DNA from: UBA9619 sp964630665
GTDB taxonomy: Bacteria > Pseudomonadota > Gammaproteobacteria > Arenicellales > UBA868
Direction of reading: 5' to 3'
Length of the DNA: 13,591 nt
NCBI GenBank assembly: GCA_964630665.1
Contig: CAZVVN010000080.1
Span: 1 to 13,591, forward strand
In this document: positions 1 to 7,672 of the stretch, piece after piece
How positions within the stretch are numbered: position 1 is the first letter of the stretch
Layout of the letters: every line of letters begins with the position of its first letter
Made by a program: the position numbers and the translations under genes
The notes under the pieces: model-generated
What the model was told of the DNA's origin: nothing
What the model saw: only the letters and a program-made list of their open reading frames with translations
Database searches by the model: none

Positions 1-445
1 AAACGATCCGATGGGCATGTACGAGTAATCTCCCGGCCTCCAAGATGCCCAAGGTGTGTACGTTTGATGACAGTGCGGGCGGGCCTACCGCGTGGGCCTC
101 GTTAAGTCACGAAGATAAGGCGAGTAAAACGGCGTGTTGGGATCACGAATACGCAGCCGGTGCAGGAAGCGGAAATGGTTGGGTAGTCGGAGAAAGCATT
201 TATCCGGGTGATCAAGCCGACGTCAGGGACGCCGCGACAAACAGCGTGGGATCGATGAGCTGGCCGCCAACGGCTATGCTTTGCCAGTAAAAGTAAACTA
301 TCCCCCTTGCACAGCACACATGCGCAGAGCAACCCATGAGAAGCGGTACACTAATAATCCAAGAAGAGTGTAAGTGACTAGGCAGCAGGACTCTCCCCCG
401 TCCTCGCACGGGTTCAAAAAACTTGACTCTGTAGGAATGTAGCGG
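1..445. other. No recognisable intact gene; probable decayed mobile-element flank
   Basis: I see no intact gene here. One plus-strand frame is open from the window edge to a stop at 288-290 (about 95 codons) and a few short minus-strand frames exist, but none of the translations resembles a family I know. The minus-strand frame continuing from the integrase fragment stays open to about position 212, but after residue Asp at 446-448 it no longer resembles an integrase. The region sits on the far side of an integrase remnant from the tRNA, so it is probably rearranged island DNA. That is inference from position, not from a recognised gene. Confidence 0.5.
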
Positions 446-682
446 ATCTCGCTCCCGGCGTGCCTGCTTAAGTGATACCTTCGGATAACGCCCTATAGTG
501 TAGGAATCTTCTTTAGTACCTAATTCGCCGCTGTCGTTGCGACGTTTAAATCGGTACTTAAAGCGGAAGGATTTTGCGCCGCTAGGGAGTATCCAAACGG
601 AGAGCGAGCCACCATCGACCAACTTATAAATTTTTTCGCGCGGTTGCGTGGTGCGAATCTGGCTATCGGTCAGACAGGCCAT
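446..682 (-). pseudogene. Truncated P4-type tyrosine recombinase (integrase), N-terminal arm-binding domain only
   Basis: About 79 codons from an ATG at 680-682 match the start of P4-like island integrases (DUF4102, the N-terminal arm-type DNA-binding domain). The hallmarks are LTDSQIRTTQPREKIYKL, then LVDGGSLSVWILPSG, a KSFRFKYRF strand, YTIGRYPKVSLKQARRERD, and then loss of similarity. Intact proteins run to about 400 residues with a catalytic R...HxxR...Y domain; none of that is present. The reading frame stays open for about 78 more codons, but into unrelated sequence. So the gene looks joined to foreign DNA after base 446 rather than simply frameshifted. An ATG 22 codons upstream (746-748) is in frame but would translate the repeat region; the start at 682 fits the family better. 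The fragment reads away from the 3' end of the adjacent tRNA-Cys, the usual arrangement for tRNA-inserted islands. It cannot be active as a recombinase. Confidence 0.75.
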
Positions 683-683
683 T

Positions 684-764
684 GGGGGTAAATCCTGATC
701 GCCATGGAATTTACCCCTAGTGCTACCCCCTCGTTGGGGGTAATTCAAATGAATTTAGGGGGTA
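684..764. repeat. Cluster of five GGGGGTA-type repeats in both orientations upstream of the integrase start
   Basis: The motif GGGGGTA occurs at 684-690 (plus), 724-730 (minus), 736-742 (plus) and 758-764 (plus), with a near copy AGGGGTAA at 711-718 (minus). Two dyads result. GGGGTAAAT at 685-693 pairs with ATTTACCCC at 709-717 across 15 bases. TACCCCC at 724-730 pairs with GGGGGTA at 736-742 across 5 bases. The first dyad begins 2 bases from the integrase start codon. Such repeats next to an integrase may be arm-type binding sites for its N-terminal domain, or an operator through which it represses itself. The function is inferred from position. A minus-strand TATAAT lies upstream at 799-804, with no convincing -35 element. 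Confidence 0.6.
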
Positions 765-832
765 TTAATGGAGTACAAAATGAGAAACTATAACTATTAT
801 TATAGAGTGAATCGGTCTTTATAGGATCTTTA

Positions 833-906
833 TGGAGGCTGAGGCCGGAATCGAACCGGCGTACACGGCTTTGCAGGCCGCTGCATAACCACTCTGCCAC
901 TCAGCC
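833..906 (-). tRNA. tRNA-Cys (anticodon GCA), CCA end encoded
   Basis: The minus strand reads GGCTGAG at the 5' end. It pairs with CTCAGCC near the 3' end to give a 7-bp acceptor stem, followed by discriminator U and a genomically encoded CCA (833-835). The T-loop GGTTCGATTCC and the D-loop region GGCAGAGTGGTTATGC are recognisable. The anticodon loop CTGCAAA places GCA at 872-874 on the minus strand, which decodes UGC/UGU. U as discriminator base is normal for tRNA-Cys. The gene lies 183 bases downstream of the amidohydrolase on the same strand. Its 3' end faces the truncated integrase, so it is the likely insertion target of the lost element. I found no second copy of the tRNA 3' end elsewhere in the window. 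Confidence 0.96.
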
Positions 907-925
907 CGGGTTCTATACGCTGTTT

Positions 926-954
926 ATCATTTTTGCCGCAACGAGTCCTGTTAA
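926..954 (-). promoter_or_regulatory. Possible sigma70 promoter for tRNA-Cys
   Basis: On the minus strand a TTAACA (-35-like, 949-954) is separated by 17 bases from AATGAT (-10-like, 926-931). This would start transcription near 919, about a dozen bases before the tRNA. The match is partial (5 of 6 and 4 of 6). A TATAGA at 912-917 is an alternative -10, but it would place the start inside the tRNA. This call rests on spacing and position only. Confidence 0.3.
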
Positions 955-1089
955 AAGCGGCAATTTACGGATTTGACCGGCCGTATTATAGATGAACAAA
1001 CCCGCTCTCCGGTGCACTCGATCAACGAATTACGTTAATCAGTCCGGTGGAGTATCCTTCGCAGAGCTTTCAGCCAACGAAGCCTGCGC

Positions 1090-2799
1090 CTAGTTCGGCC
1101 TGCTTTGAGCACCCCGTATCAGGCGTCCTGGAAGTTGCCCAGTGTGTTCTCCTTCCGTGTGGGTTTCAACGCCGGCAACCAGTGTGTGTAGATATCCGAA
1201 AGAACGCTGAACCAGGCGCTTTCCGCCCGCGGGTAAATCATAAGACATTGCAGGTCTATCGAGCCCGATACGGGCCAGATCCACCACATTGATATCTGCC
1301 CTGTAACCTGGTGCCAGCACCCCACGATCCTGCAACCCGAATGCATTGGCGGTCCGGCTGGTCTGCTTAGCCACCAGGAACTCGAGATCAATCTGCGGAC
1401 CACGGTTCCGATCGCGCGCCCAGTGCTGCACCAGGAAGGTCGGGTATGCGGCATCACAAATGGTCGCGACGTGGGCACCGGCATCACCCAGGCCACAGAT
1501 CGTGTGCTCTGACATCAACATCTCCCGCAGATCCTCAAGGTTGCCATGGGCATAGTTCTCGAAAGTATGCAGAAGCATATTGTCTCCCCTGCCTGCCAGC
1601 AGAATCTCCATCGCAATCAACCAAGGGGAGGCTTGTCTGCTTTTTGCTCGTGCGATGATGGAGGTTTCCGGTGAGGGCTCGTAATCCAATGACTCACCCA
1701 ACTCGTAAGTGCGTTCAAATGCATTCAAAATCCAGCGCGTATGATCGTTGTCTGGGACCTCATCTACCAGGCGACTCTGAAGCGCCGGGTTCTCCTGCAA
1801 CCGCCCTATTTTTTGCTGTAAACCCAACTCGCCAAGTTCCTTCCACACGGCGTGAGTCGAAAACGGGTTGACACTGGTATCCAGTCCCATGAGGATACCG
1901 ATCGGCCGGCACCCGACCTGCCCTGTTACCGCAAGACCTTCCTGGTTCGCGGCTTTGATGGCGCCCAAAGTGTCCCGCCACAGATCCGTCGCGTGGTTGA
2001 CCTGCAGCAGGAGTACAGAAAGCGGGCGTCCCGACAGCCGAGCCGCATCCAGCAAAGTGTCCATCTCGCCGGGACCCATGTCGGAGTTGACCTGAATCAC
2101 ACCCGATCCCGCTCTTCCCATGGCTTGAGCGATACCCGCCAGCTCCGCCTCACCTGCCGAAAGACTCGGCGTCGGCCGGCCGTCCGCGGCTTTATGCTTG
2201 GTGGTTCTGGAGGTTGAGAATCCGAGCGCACCACAACGAAGCCCTTGTTCGACAATCTCGCCCATGCGCTCGATCTGGACGGCATCGGGTGGCACTGCGT
2301 GGTCGGCTCCATCCATACCCATGACATAGAAACGCAGGGCACCGTGGGGAATCTGCGCACCGACGTCCATGACTTTTGGTTTCGAATCCAATACGTCCAG
2401 GTATTCGGGAAAGGTTTCCCAGGAAAAGTCGATCCCTTCCGAAAGGACGGTGCCCGGGATATCTTCGACACCCTCCATGAGGTTAATCAGGTAGTCTTCA
2501 CTGGATTGTCGAACTGGCGCGAAGCCAACTCCGCAATTGCCGAATACCGCAGTGGTCACGCCGTGCCAGGATGAAGGCGTCAGACAAGGATCCCAGGTGA
2601 CCTGGCCATCATAGTGAGTATGGATATCGACCCAGCCGGGCAGCACCAGCGCCCCGTCAGCATCGATCGTCCGCCGGCCTGCCCCGACATCCTGTCCTAC
2701 TTCGGCGATCAGCCCATCTTGGACCGCAAGATCCGCATGGCACCTTGGCCCACCGGTACCGTCGACGACTGTGCCGTTCTTGATAATGAGATCGTACAT
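1090..2799 (-). CDS. D-aminoacylase-like amidohydrolase (amidohydrolase_3 superfamily)
   Basis: This is a 569-residue cytoplasmic metal-dependent hydrolase, annotated in relatives as N-acyl-D-amino-acid deacylase or D-aminoacylase. The start is well supported: AGGAG at 2806-2810 lies 6 bases before the ATG. The N-terminus MYDLIIKNGTVVDGTG and VLPGWVDIHTHYDGQ (metal-ligand His60 and His62) are classic. FGNCGVGFAPV supplies the conserved Cys89, and GLGDAGAH the catalytic Asp439. The C-terminal part (YPTFLVQHWARDR, RGVLAPGYRADINVVD, YDLPAGGKRLVQR, GEHTGQLPGRLIRG) is typical of the longer subgroup of about 570 residues rather than the 480-500-residue characterised D-aminoacylases. Where those enzymes carry an HxR metal-binding strand, this one reads VIQVNSDMG, so the metal site and substrate are uncertain. 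It stands alone on its strand, divergent from the GST/CaiB pair. The family call is secure; the substrate is not. Confidence 0.9.
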   Translation of the reverse strand: MYDLIIKNGTVVDGTGGPRCHADLAVQDGLIAEVGQDVGAGRRTIDADGALVLPGWVDIHTHYDGQVTWDPCLTPSSWHGVTTAVFGNCGVGFAPVRQSSEDYLINLMEGVEDIPGTVLSEGIDFSWETFPEYLDVLDSKPKVMDVGAQIPHGALRFYVMGMDGADHAVPPDAVQIERMGEIVEQGLRCGALGFSTSRTTKHKAADGRPTPSLSAGEAELAGIAQAMGRAGSGVIQVNSDMGPGEMDTLLDAARLSGRPLSVLLLQVNHATDLWRDTLGAIKAANQEGLAVTGQVGCRPIGILMGLDTSVNPFSTHAVWKELGELGLQQKIGRLQENPALQSRLVDEVPDNDHTRWILNAFERTYELGESLDYEPSPETSIIARAKSRQASPWLIAMEILLAGRGDNMLLHTFENYAHGNLEDLREMLMSEHTICGLGDAGAHVATICDAAYPTFLVQHWARDRNRGPQIDLEFLVAKQTSRTANAFGLQDRGVLAPGYRADINVVDLARIGLDRPAMSYDLPAGGKRLVQRSFGYLHTLVAGVETHTEGEHTGQLPGRLIRGAQSRPN

Positions 2800-2998
2800 G
2801 TTTAGCTCCTGCTACGGGTGCGCTCGAAAGATTCCCTCCCGGGCCCCGATAAAATTATCACCCTGGTCCCTCGTGTTTTCCTGGAAAGATGATCCAAGAC
2901 CCGGCGACGGTTGCACCGATACTTTCAGTGGCTCAATTAGACTATAGCTACAATAACACACAGGCGTAGCGTAACGTCCTGAAAATCTGAGACGAATA
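2800..2998. promoter_or_regulatory. Divergent intergenic region between the amidohydrolase and GST genes
   Basis: This 199-base stretch must hold the promoters of both flanking transcripts. Candidate -10 elements are GATAAT on the minus strand (2854-2859) for the amidohydrolase and TACAAT on the plus strand (2949-2954) for the GST. Neither has a convincing -35 at the right spacing. A minus-strand TATAGT at 2941-2946 is a further candidate. I see no clear operator dyad. The only firm signal is the amidohydrolase Shine-Dalgarno AGGAG at 2806-2810. Confidence 0.35.
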
Positions 2999-3670
2999 AT
3001 GAGTGACCGAATTACAGTTTGGGGCATTGGCACCGCTCGGGCCATGCGCGTTCACTGGATGCTGCATGAGTCGGACCTGAAATACGAGTGTCGGACCATC
3101 GGCGCCCGAACAGGAGAGACGCAGACGCCGGCTTACCTCTCACTCAACGCTAAAGGCAAGATTCCAGTATTTCAGCATGGCGGGTTTACGTTATCAGAGA
3201 GTGTTGCAATCATTCGCTACATCGGCCGAAATTTCGAGCTGCCGGAGGGGTTTTTTGTGCCCGCCAACTGCTTTGAAGAGTCTCGACTGGAGGAGTGGTG
3301 TGCGTTTATTGCCATGGAACTGGATGCCCATCCCCTCTATACCATGCGCCGGCACGGGGACTTGAAACATATCTATGGGGAGGCCCCGGAGGCTGTGGAT
3401 TCGGCTAGAGAATATTTTCTGAAACAGCTCAATGCTGTGGTCCCACCGGTACTTGAGAACAATCATTATCTGATGGGAGATGACTTCAGTGTGGCTGATA
3501 TTTTGCTGACCACCTGTCTCGATTGGGCCCATGGCTACGACATACCACTGCCAATGGTAATAATGGACTACCGGCAGCGGGTCAGTCTGCGCCCCGCCTA
3601 TCTTTCTGCGCTTAAGGTGTGCTATCCAAAACCGTCAAACACCGTGATCCAGAACGGAGACGAAAAGTGA
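2999..3670 (+). CDS. Glutathione S-transferase family protein
   Basis: A 223-residue protein with the two-domain GST layout. The N-terminal thioredoxin fold covers about residues 4-80. It includes the first-helix region around Thr12-Arg17, the cis-proline motif KGKIPVF (Pro56), and the glutathione-contacting LSESVAIIRYI (Glu67-Ser68). The all-helical C-terminal domain contains MGDDFSVADILLTTCLDWA, matching the N-capping box and hydrophobic staple of GSTs. The length is normal and no signal peptide is visible. Members conjugate or isomerise electrophiles with glutathione, or act as glutathione lyases in catabolic routes; which applies here is unknown. Its stop codon overlaps the GTG start of the CaiB/BaiF gene, so the two are probably translationally coupled and serve one pathway. 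The Shine-Dalgarno before the ATG is weak. Confidence 0.88.
   Translation: MSDRITVWGIGTARAMRVHWMLHESDLKYECRTIGARTGETQTPAYLSLNAKGKIPVFQHGGFTLSESVAIIRYIGRNFELPEGFFVPANCFEESRLEEWCAFIAMELDAHPLYTMRRHGDLKHIYGEAPEAVDSAREYFLKQLNAVVPPVLENNHYLMGDDFSVADILLTTCLDWAHGYDIPLPMVIMDYRQRVSLRPAYLSALKVCYPKPSNTVIQNGDEK
3656..3659 (+). promoter_or_regulatory. Ribosome binding site fixing a GTG start for the CaiB/BaiF gene
   Basis: GGAG lies 7 bases before the GTG at 3667-3669. No comparable site precedes the in-frame ATG at 3619-3621, which would add 16 residues without family similarity. The downstream GTG overlaps the GST stop as GTGA, a common coupling arrangement. Confidence 0.65.
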
Positions 3671-4869
3671 CCGGCCCGTTGTCTGGCATCCGTATCTTGG
3701 ATCTGACGACCATGGTGTCGGGCCCCATCGCGACCATGCTGCTGGCAGACCAGGGCGCAGAAGTGATTAAAGTTGAAGCGCCCGGGGGCGATTACATGCG
3801 TCGAGTTGGTGTAAAGCATCGAGGCATGAGCAGCTCCTTCCTGACCTGCAACCGGGGCAAGCGATCATTGTGCCTTGACATCAAGCGCCCAGCGGGTCTG
3901 GACATTGTCAAACGACTGGCTTCAACAGCAGATGTTTTTGTGCAGAACTTTCGTCCGGGTGCAATCAAACGGATGGGACTGAGTCGCGGGACCGTTTCAG
4001 ATATTCGCCCGGACATTATCTATGCTTCCATCAGCGGCTTCGGTGATACCGGACCCTGTTCACATCAGAGGGTCTACGACCCGGTCATCCAGGCCTTGTC
4101 CGGAATGGCGGATGTTCAAATGGACCAGCACAGTGGTCTGCCCCGGATGGTTCGAACCATCATCTGCGACAAAACCTCTGCGCTCACTACTGCACAGTCG
4201 ATCACAGCAGCACTGTTCAGGCGGGAACGCACCGGCGAAGGGGGACATGTCGGAGTGGCGATGCTGGATGTGATGATCGGATTCTTGTGGCCGGAAGCGA
4301 TGGCAAGCCTCAGTTTTATTGGCAAGGAAGAGGATCCTGCGCATTCGCAGCGCAGCCCGGACCTGGTCTTCAAGTCACAGGATGGTTATCTGACCGCCGG
4401 CGCTATCAGTGACCTTGAGTGGGAGGGACTGTGCCGGGCACTGGACAGAGCTGACCTGATCGAAGATCCGCGATTCAAGACCGCGGCAGAGAGGGCGCAC
4501 AACAGTGCAGAACGCCGTCAGATTACCTCCGACGAGATATCCAACTGGCCCTCTGCCGAGCTTTTAGCGAGGTTTGACACCGAGGGTGTCGCTGCGGCAC
4601 CGATTCTTAACCGAACCGCGATCATGGATCATCCCCAGGTCATCGAAAATCGAATCTTCCAGCCCATTGAAGACAGTGTTCTCGGTTCGGTAAGGATGCC
4701 GCGTCCCGCGACCGTCTTCGATGACCAAGCCACATCGATCAGCACACTGGCGCCATTCAAAGGAGCCGACAACACGGCCATTCTCGGGGAGATCGGATAT
4801 CAGCCGGAGCAAATCACCCAATTGACCAATGCCAAGGTGCTGTCTGAATCGCCACCGACAACGGCTTAG
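3667..4869 (+). CDS. CaiB/BaiF family CoA-transferase (class III)
   Basis: From the GTG start this is 400 residues, the usual length of the family. Class III enzymes move CoA from a CoA thioester to a free carboxylic acid in the cytoplasm, through an aspartyl intermediate. The family opening GPLSGIRILDLTTMVSGPIATMLLADQGAEVIKVE is intact. NRGKRSLCLDIK, VQNFRPGAIKRMGL and IIYASISGFGDTGP follow. Asp168 in RTIICDKTSALTTAQ aligns with the nucleophilic Asp169 of formyl-CoA transferase. The C-terminal part carries the expected GVAAAPILNRTAIMDHPQV. The substrate (formyl, oxalate, carnitine, succinate or a longer dicarboxylate) cannot be decided from the motifs. It overlaps the GST stop by 4 bases, so the two probably act in one pathway. 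The gene converges on the ThDP-enzyme gene with only 25 bases between stops, and I see no hairpin plus T-tract terminator there. Confidence 0.92.
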   Translation: MTGPLSGIRILDLTTMVSGPIATMLLADQGAEVIKVEAPGGDYMRRVGVKHRGMSSSFLTCNRGKRSLCLDIKRPAGLDIVKRLASTADVFVQNFRPGAIKRMGLSRGTVSDIRPDIIYASISGFGDTGPCSHQRVYDPVIQALSGMADVQMDQHSGLPRMVRTIICDKTSALTTAQSITAALFRRERTGEGGHVGVAMLDVMIGFLWPEAMASLSFIGKEEDPAHSQRSPDLVFKSQDGYLTAGAISDLEWEGLCRALDRADLIEDPRFKTAAERAHNSAERRQITSDEISNWPSAELLARFDTEGVAAAPILNRTAIMDHPQVIENRIFQPIEDSVLGSVRMPRPATVFDDQATSISTLAPFKGADNTAILGEIGYQPEQITQLTNAKVLSESPPTTA

Positions 4870-4894
4870 GGTCTCGAAGCTGATCTGTTTCGGT

Positions 4895-6628
4895 TCATGC
4901 CACGCGATCACCACGCCGAATCTCAGCCGCTCTGTTGTCAACGCCGGGCAGCATTTTCGCCGGATCTCGAGTCACCACAACGTCCATAACGGTCGGTCGC
5001 CCCTTGTGGGCTAGCGCAGAATTCAGCGCCTGACTTATTTGTTCTGGCGATTCGACCCTGATTCCGTGGCAGCCAAGAGCCTCTGCCACGTTGGCATAGT
5101 TGGTCTCAGAAAGCTCGGAAGCATGGTAAGAATCTTTTCCGTACATCATGTGCTGTAGTGCTTTCACGTACCCCGAGGCGCTGTTGTTGACAACGATAAT
5201 CGTAAATTCCAGGTTCAAGCGCCGCGCTGTCTCGAGTTCGCCGAGCACCATATTGAAGCCCCCGTCACCCGTCAGGGAAACAACCGGACCCAGACCACAG
5301 CGTATCGAGCCAAGCGTTGCTCCAATGCCCCCGGGCACTCCATAGCCGATCGATGCAAACCCGCGGTCCGGTACAAACCCCCGTCCGGCCTGTTTAGTGT
5401 CGTAAAGCAACCCACCCCAGTGGGCTGCGAAGCCACCGTCGGCGACCAGGCTCGCGTCTTTTGGCAGGTGTAGATTCAATTCATGTAAAAGCCGTGCCAT
5501 ATTGATCGGCTTCTCAGTGGCAGTCAGTCTGGGCTCTACCAGCGCCCGCCACTGGTTCATCCGTCGGACTACCGTTGCAGCCCAGCCTGTAAACTGTTTT
5601 TGCAGCCCTTCGTTTCCGACAACATTGAGAAGCTCTGTCAGGCTTTCCCTGGCATCCCCCCAGAGGCTGACGGTCGGCATGACGTTGCGGCCGATTTCCT
5701 CAGCGACTATATCCAGATGAATAATCTTCTTTTTTAACGGGGGTAACGTATAGCGTTTGGTGGCGATCTCGCCTAACTTGCATCCCACCACCAGTAATAC
5801 ATCGGACTCTTCAATCAACTGATTGGCAATACGGTCATAACGCCCGAAGATACCGGCACTAAGGGGGTGAGTGCAGGCAATCGAGCCTTTGCCACTCATA
5901 GTGTGTGCGACCGGAATATTTGTCGATTCGGCAAACCGGGTTACTATTTCAGCTGCTCTACTGATGTGGACACCACCCCCACAGAGCATAAGTGGCCGCT
6001 TCGACTTACCCAGCAGCTTCGCTGCTGCACTAAGGCCCGCAGCTGCCGGCCTGGTGCGCATCGCTGGTGCTGCCATATATGTGGGATCAACAGCAAACTC
6101 GTTTTCCGGGAAAGTGCAGGTCGCATGGGCGATATCCTCGGGTATATCCACAACCACAGGTCCAGGCCGACCGCTGGTCGCAACCATAAACGCCCGCCGG
6201 AGTAACTCAGGAACCCTCTCGATCTGTTCGATACGTATCGTGTCCTTGACTGCGGGACGTAGAATCTCTAGCTGCCTGCTCTCCTGAGTCATGTTTTTCC
6301 AGGAATGCAGGCGATGTGTATTGCCGACCAATGCGACAACCGGGACCCCGGCATTCAGGCTTTCGACGAGTCCAGTAACAAGATTTGTTGCACCGGGTCC
6401 CAATGTTGCGTCACATAACCCCACGCGCCCCGTTACCTTTGCATAGGCATCGGCTGCAAAAGCCCCGCAGCGCTCGTCATTGATCAGGTGATGATCCAGT
6501 CCGAGTCGACGAGCGGCATCATAAAACGGCAATAACTGAAAGCCACCCATTCCGAAGATTGGTCCGGCCTCATGTGCCAATAACATTCGGGCGATCGCCT
6601 CCCCGCCCGTTATCTCGTTGACCGTCAT
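4895..6628 (-). CDS. Thiamine-diphosphate-dependent enzyme of the acetolactate synthase/benzoylformate decarboxylase superfamily
   Basis: A 577-residue protein with the three domains of this superfamily: an N-terminal pyrimidine-binding domain, a central Rossmann domain (about 200-330), and a C-terminal pyrophosphate-binding domain. Glu52 in LINDERCGAFAADAYAKVTG is the conserved glutamate that activates ThDP. The Mg/ThDP motif runs from GDGGF (454) to NN (481-482). GRPGPVVVDIPEDI is the usual domain boundary. The reaction could be carboligation, decarboxylation or acyl transfer. Motifs around the active site (FGMGGFQLLPFYDAARR, THRLHSWKNMTQESRQ) do not match standard IlvB, Gcl, Xsc or oxalyl-CoA decarboxylase as I know them, so no gene symbol is given. 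The start is supported by GGAGGG at 6637-6642, 8 bases before the ATG. It is the last gene of the five-gene minus-strand operon, 75 bases after the E1 beta gene. Confidence 0.88.
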   Translation of the reverse strand: MTVNEITGGEAIARMLLAHEAGPIFGMGGFQLLPFYDAARRLGLDHHLINDERCGAFAADAYAKVTGRVGLCDATLGPGATNLVTGLVESLNAGVPVVALVGNTHRLHSWKNMTQESRQLEILRPAVKDTIRIEQIERVPELLRRAFMVATSGRPGPVVVDIPEDIAHATCTFPENEFAVDPTYMAAPAMRTRPAAAGLSAAAKLLGKSKRPLMLCGGGVHISRAAEIVTRFAESTNIPVAHTMSGKGSIACTHPLSAGIFGRYDRIANQLIEESDVLLVVGCKLGEIATKRYTLPPLKKKIIHLDIVAEEIGRNVMPTVSLWGDARESLTELLNVVGNEGLQKQFTGWAATVVRRMNQWRALVEPRLTATEKPINMARLLHELNLHLPKDASLVADGGFAAHWGGLLYDTKQAGRGFVPDRGFASIGYGVPGGIGATLGSIRCGLGPVVSLTGDGGFNMVLGELETARRLNLEFTIIVVNNSASGYVKALQHMMYGKDSYHASELSETNYANVAEALGCHGIRVESPEQISQALNSALAHKGRPTVMDVVVTRDPAKMLPGVDNRAAEIRRGDRVA

Positions 6629-6703
6629 TCAACAATCCCTCCATCGAACAGGTTTGGTGTGCCCGGACCGGAACATATCTGCTGGATAAGCACGACCGTC
6701 TCC

Positions 6704-7672
6704 TTATCGCATCAGTTCTCGAGCAGCAGAACTGATGCTTTCCGATGTTACCCGTAGCAAGTCTTCAAGAGGTGGCGCATAAGGGATCGGGACCCGCGGC
6801 GCTCCAATGCGCCTGATCGGCGCGCGCAGTGAAGAAAACGCCCGCTCTACGACAGTCGCCACGATCTCGGCACCAAATCCCACAACCTGAACCGCCTCAT
6901 GGGCTACCAACAGGCGACCCGTTTTCTCGACACTGTTCAGTACGGCAGTCTTGTCCCAGGGCCAGAGGGTGCGCAGGTCAATCACCTCTGCGTCGATGCC
7001 CTCCTCGTCTAAGGCAACGGCCGCATGGATGGCTTCGTGGCAGGTTGAGGACCACGAAACAATGGTTAGATCTTTCCCTTCACGTACAGTCCGCGCAACC
7101 CCCAGCGGAATCGGGCTGCGATCGTCTACCTCTCCCTCTAACGACCATAAATTCTTGTGCTCCATATAAACCACCGGGTCGTCACAGCAAAGAGCGCTCT
7201 TCAACAACCCCATATTGTCATTCGGGATCGATGGGCAGACCACCACGAGTCCGGGAATATGGCAATACCAACCCTCTAGTGACTGAGAGTGCTGGGCAGC
7301 CGAGGAACGCCACATCCCCATTGGTTCCCTGACCACCAGCGGCACCTTGCGCTGACCTCCAAACATGTAGCGGGCTTTGGCAGCTTGATTGACCAATTCG
7401 TCGACCGCACACAAAGCGAAGTCGGCGAATCTCATTTCAACAACCGGCCGGGTGCCGGCTAGTGCTGCCCCGACCGCAGCCCCAAGGATGGCTGCTTCAG
7501 AGATCGCAGTATCCACTATACGTTCAGGACCGAACTCCTCCGCCATTCCACCGTACTGACCGAAGACGCCTCCCCGTCCCAGATCCTCACCCAATGCCCA
7601 GATCCTAGGATCCAGCCGCATTTGCTCAGCAAGCGCCTGTTTCGCAGCCTCGGCATAAGTCATGGTGGGCAT
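6704..7672 (-). CDS. 2-oxoacid/acetoin dehydrogenase E1 component, beta subunit
   Basis: This is 322 residues from the ATG at 7670-7672. E1 beta pairs with E1 alpha to form the alpha2beta2 ThDP enzyme that decarboxylates a 2-oxoacid, or cleaves acetoin, and passes the acyl group to a lipoyl E2. Visible family blocks are MTYAEAAKQALAEQM, the GEDLG segment, and RIVDTAISEAAILGAAVGAA with the conserved Glu59. QHSQSLEGWYCHIPGLVVVCPS contains the conserved active-site-loop His. A C-terminal transketolase domain follows (EVIDLRTLWPWD, LLVAHEAVQVVGFGAEIVATV). The start codon shares one base with the E1 alpha stop (TGATG), and AGGAGG inside the end of the alpha gene is well placed, so the subunits should be made in step. 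An in-frame ATG 69 bases upstream was rejected because it overlaps the alpha gene and adds no family sequence. The motifs do not separate pyruvate, branched-chain and acetoin enzymes. Confidence 0.92.
   Translation of the reverse strand: MPTMTYAEAAKQALAEQMRLDPRIWALGEDLGRGGVFGQYGGMAEEFGPERIVDTAISEAAILGAAVGAALAGTRPVVEMRFADFALCAVDELVNQAAKARYMFGGQRKVPLVVREPMGMWRSSAAQHSQSLEGWYCHIPGLVVVCPSIPNDNMGLLKSALCCDDPVVYMEHKNLWSLEGEVDDRSPIPLGVARTVREGKDLTIVSWSSTCHEAIHAAVALDEEGIDAEVIDLRTLWPWDKTAVLNSVEKTGRLLVAHEAVQVVGFGAEIVATVVERAFSSLRAPIRRIGAPRVPIPYAPPLEDLLRVTSESISSAARELMR

Noticed and set aside
1..105. Frame from the window edge with a CPRC zinc-ribbon-like pair, ending in TAA at 103-105
   Set aside because: It could be the tail of a transposase, but about 34 codons and a single CxxC are not enough to name it.
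833..857. Second copy of the tRNA-Cys 3' end as an attachment-site pair
   Set aside because: I scanned the window for another copy of this segment and found none; any partner site must lie outside.
4870..4894. Bidirectional terminator between the convergent CaiB and ThDP-enzyme genes
   Set aside because: The 25 bases hold no stem-loop followed by a T-tract.
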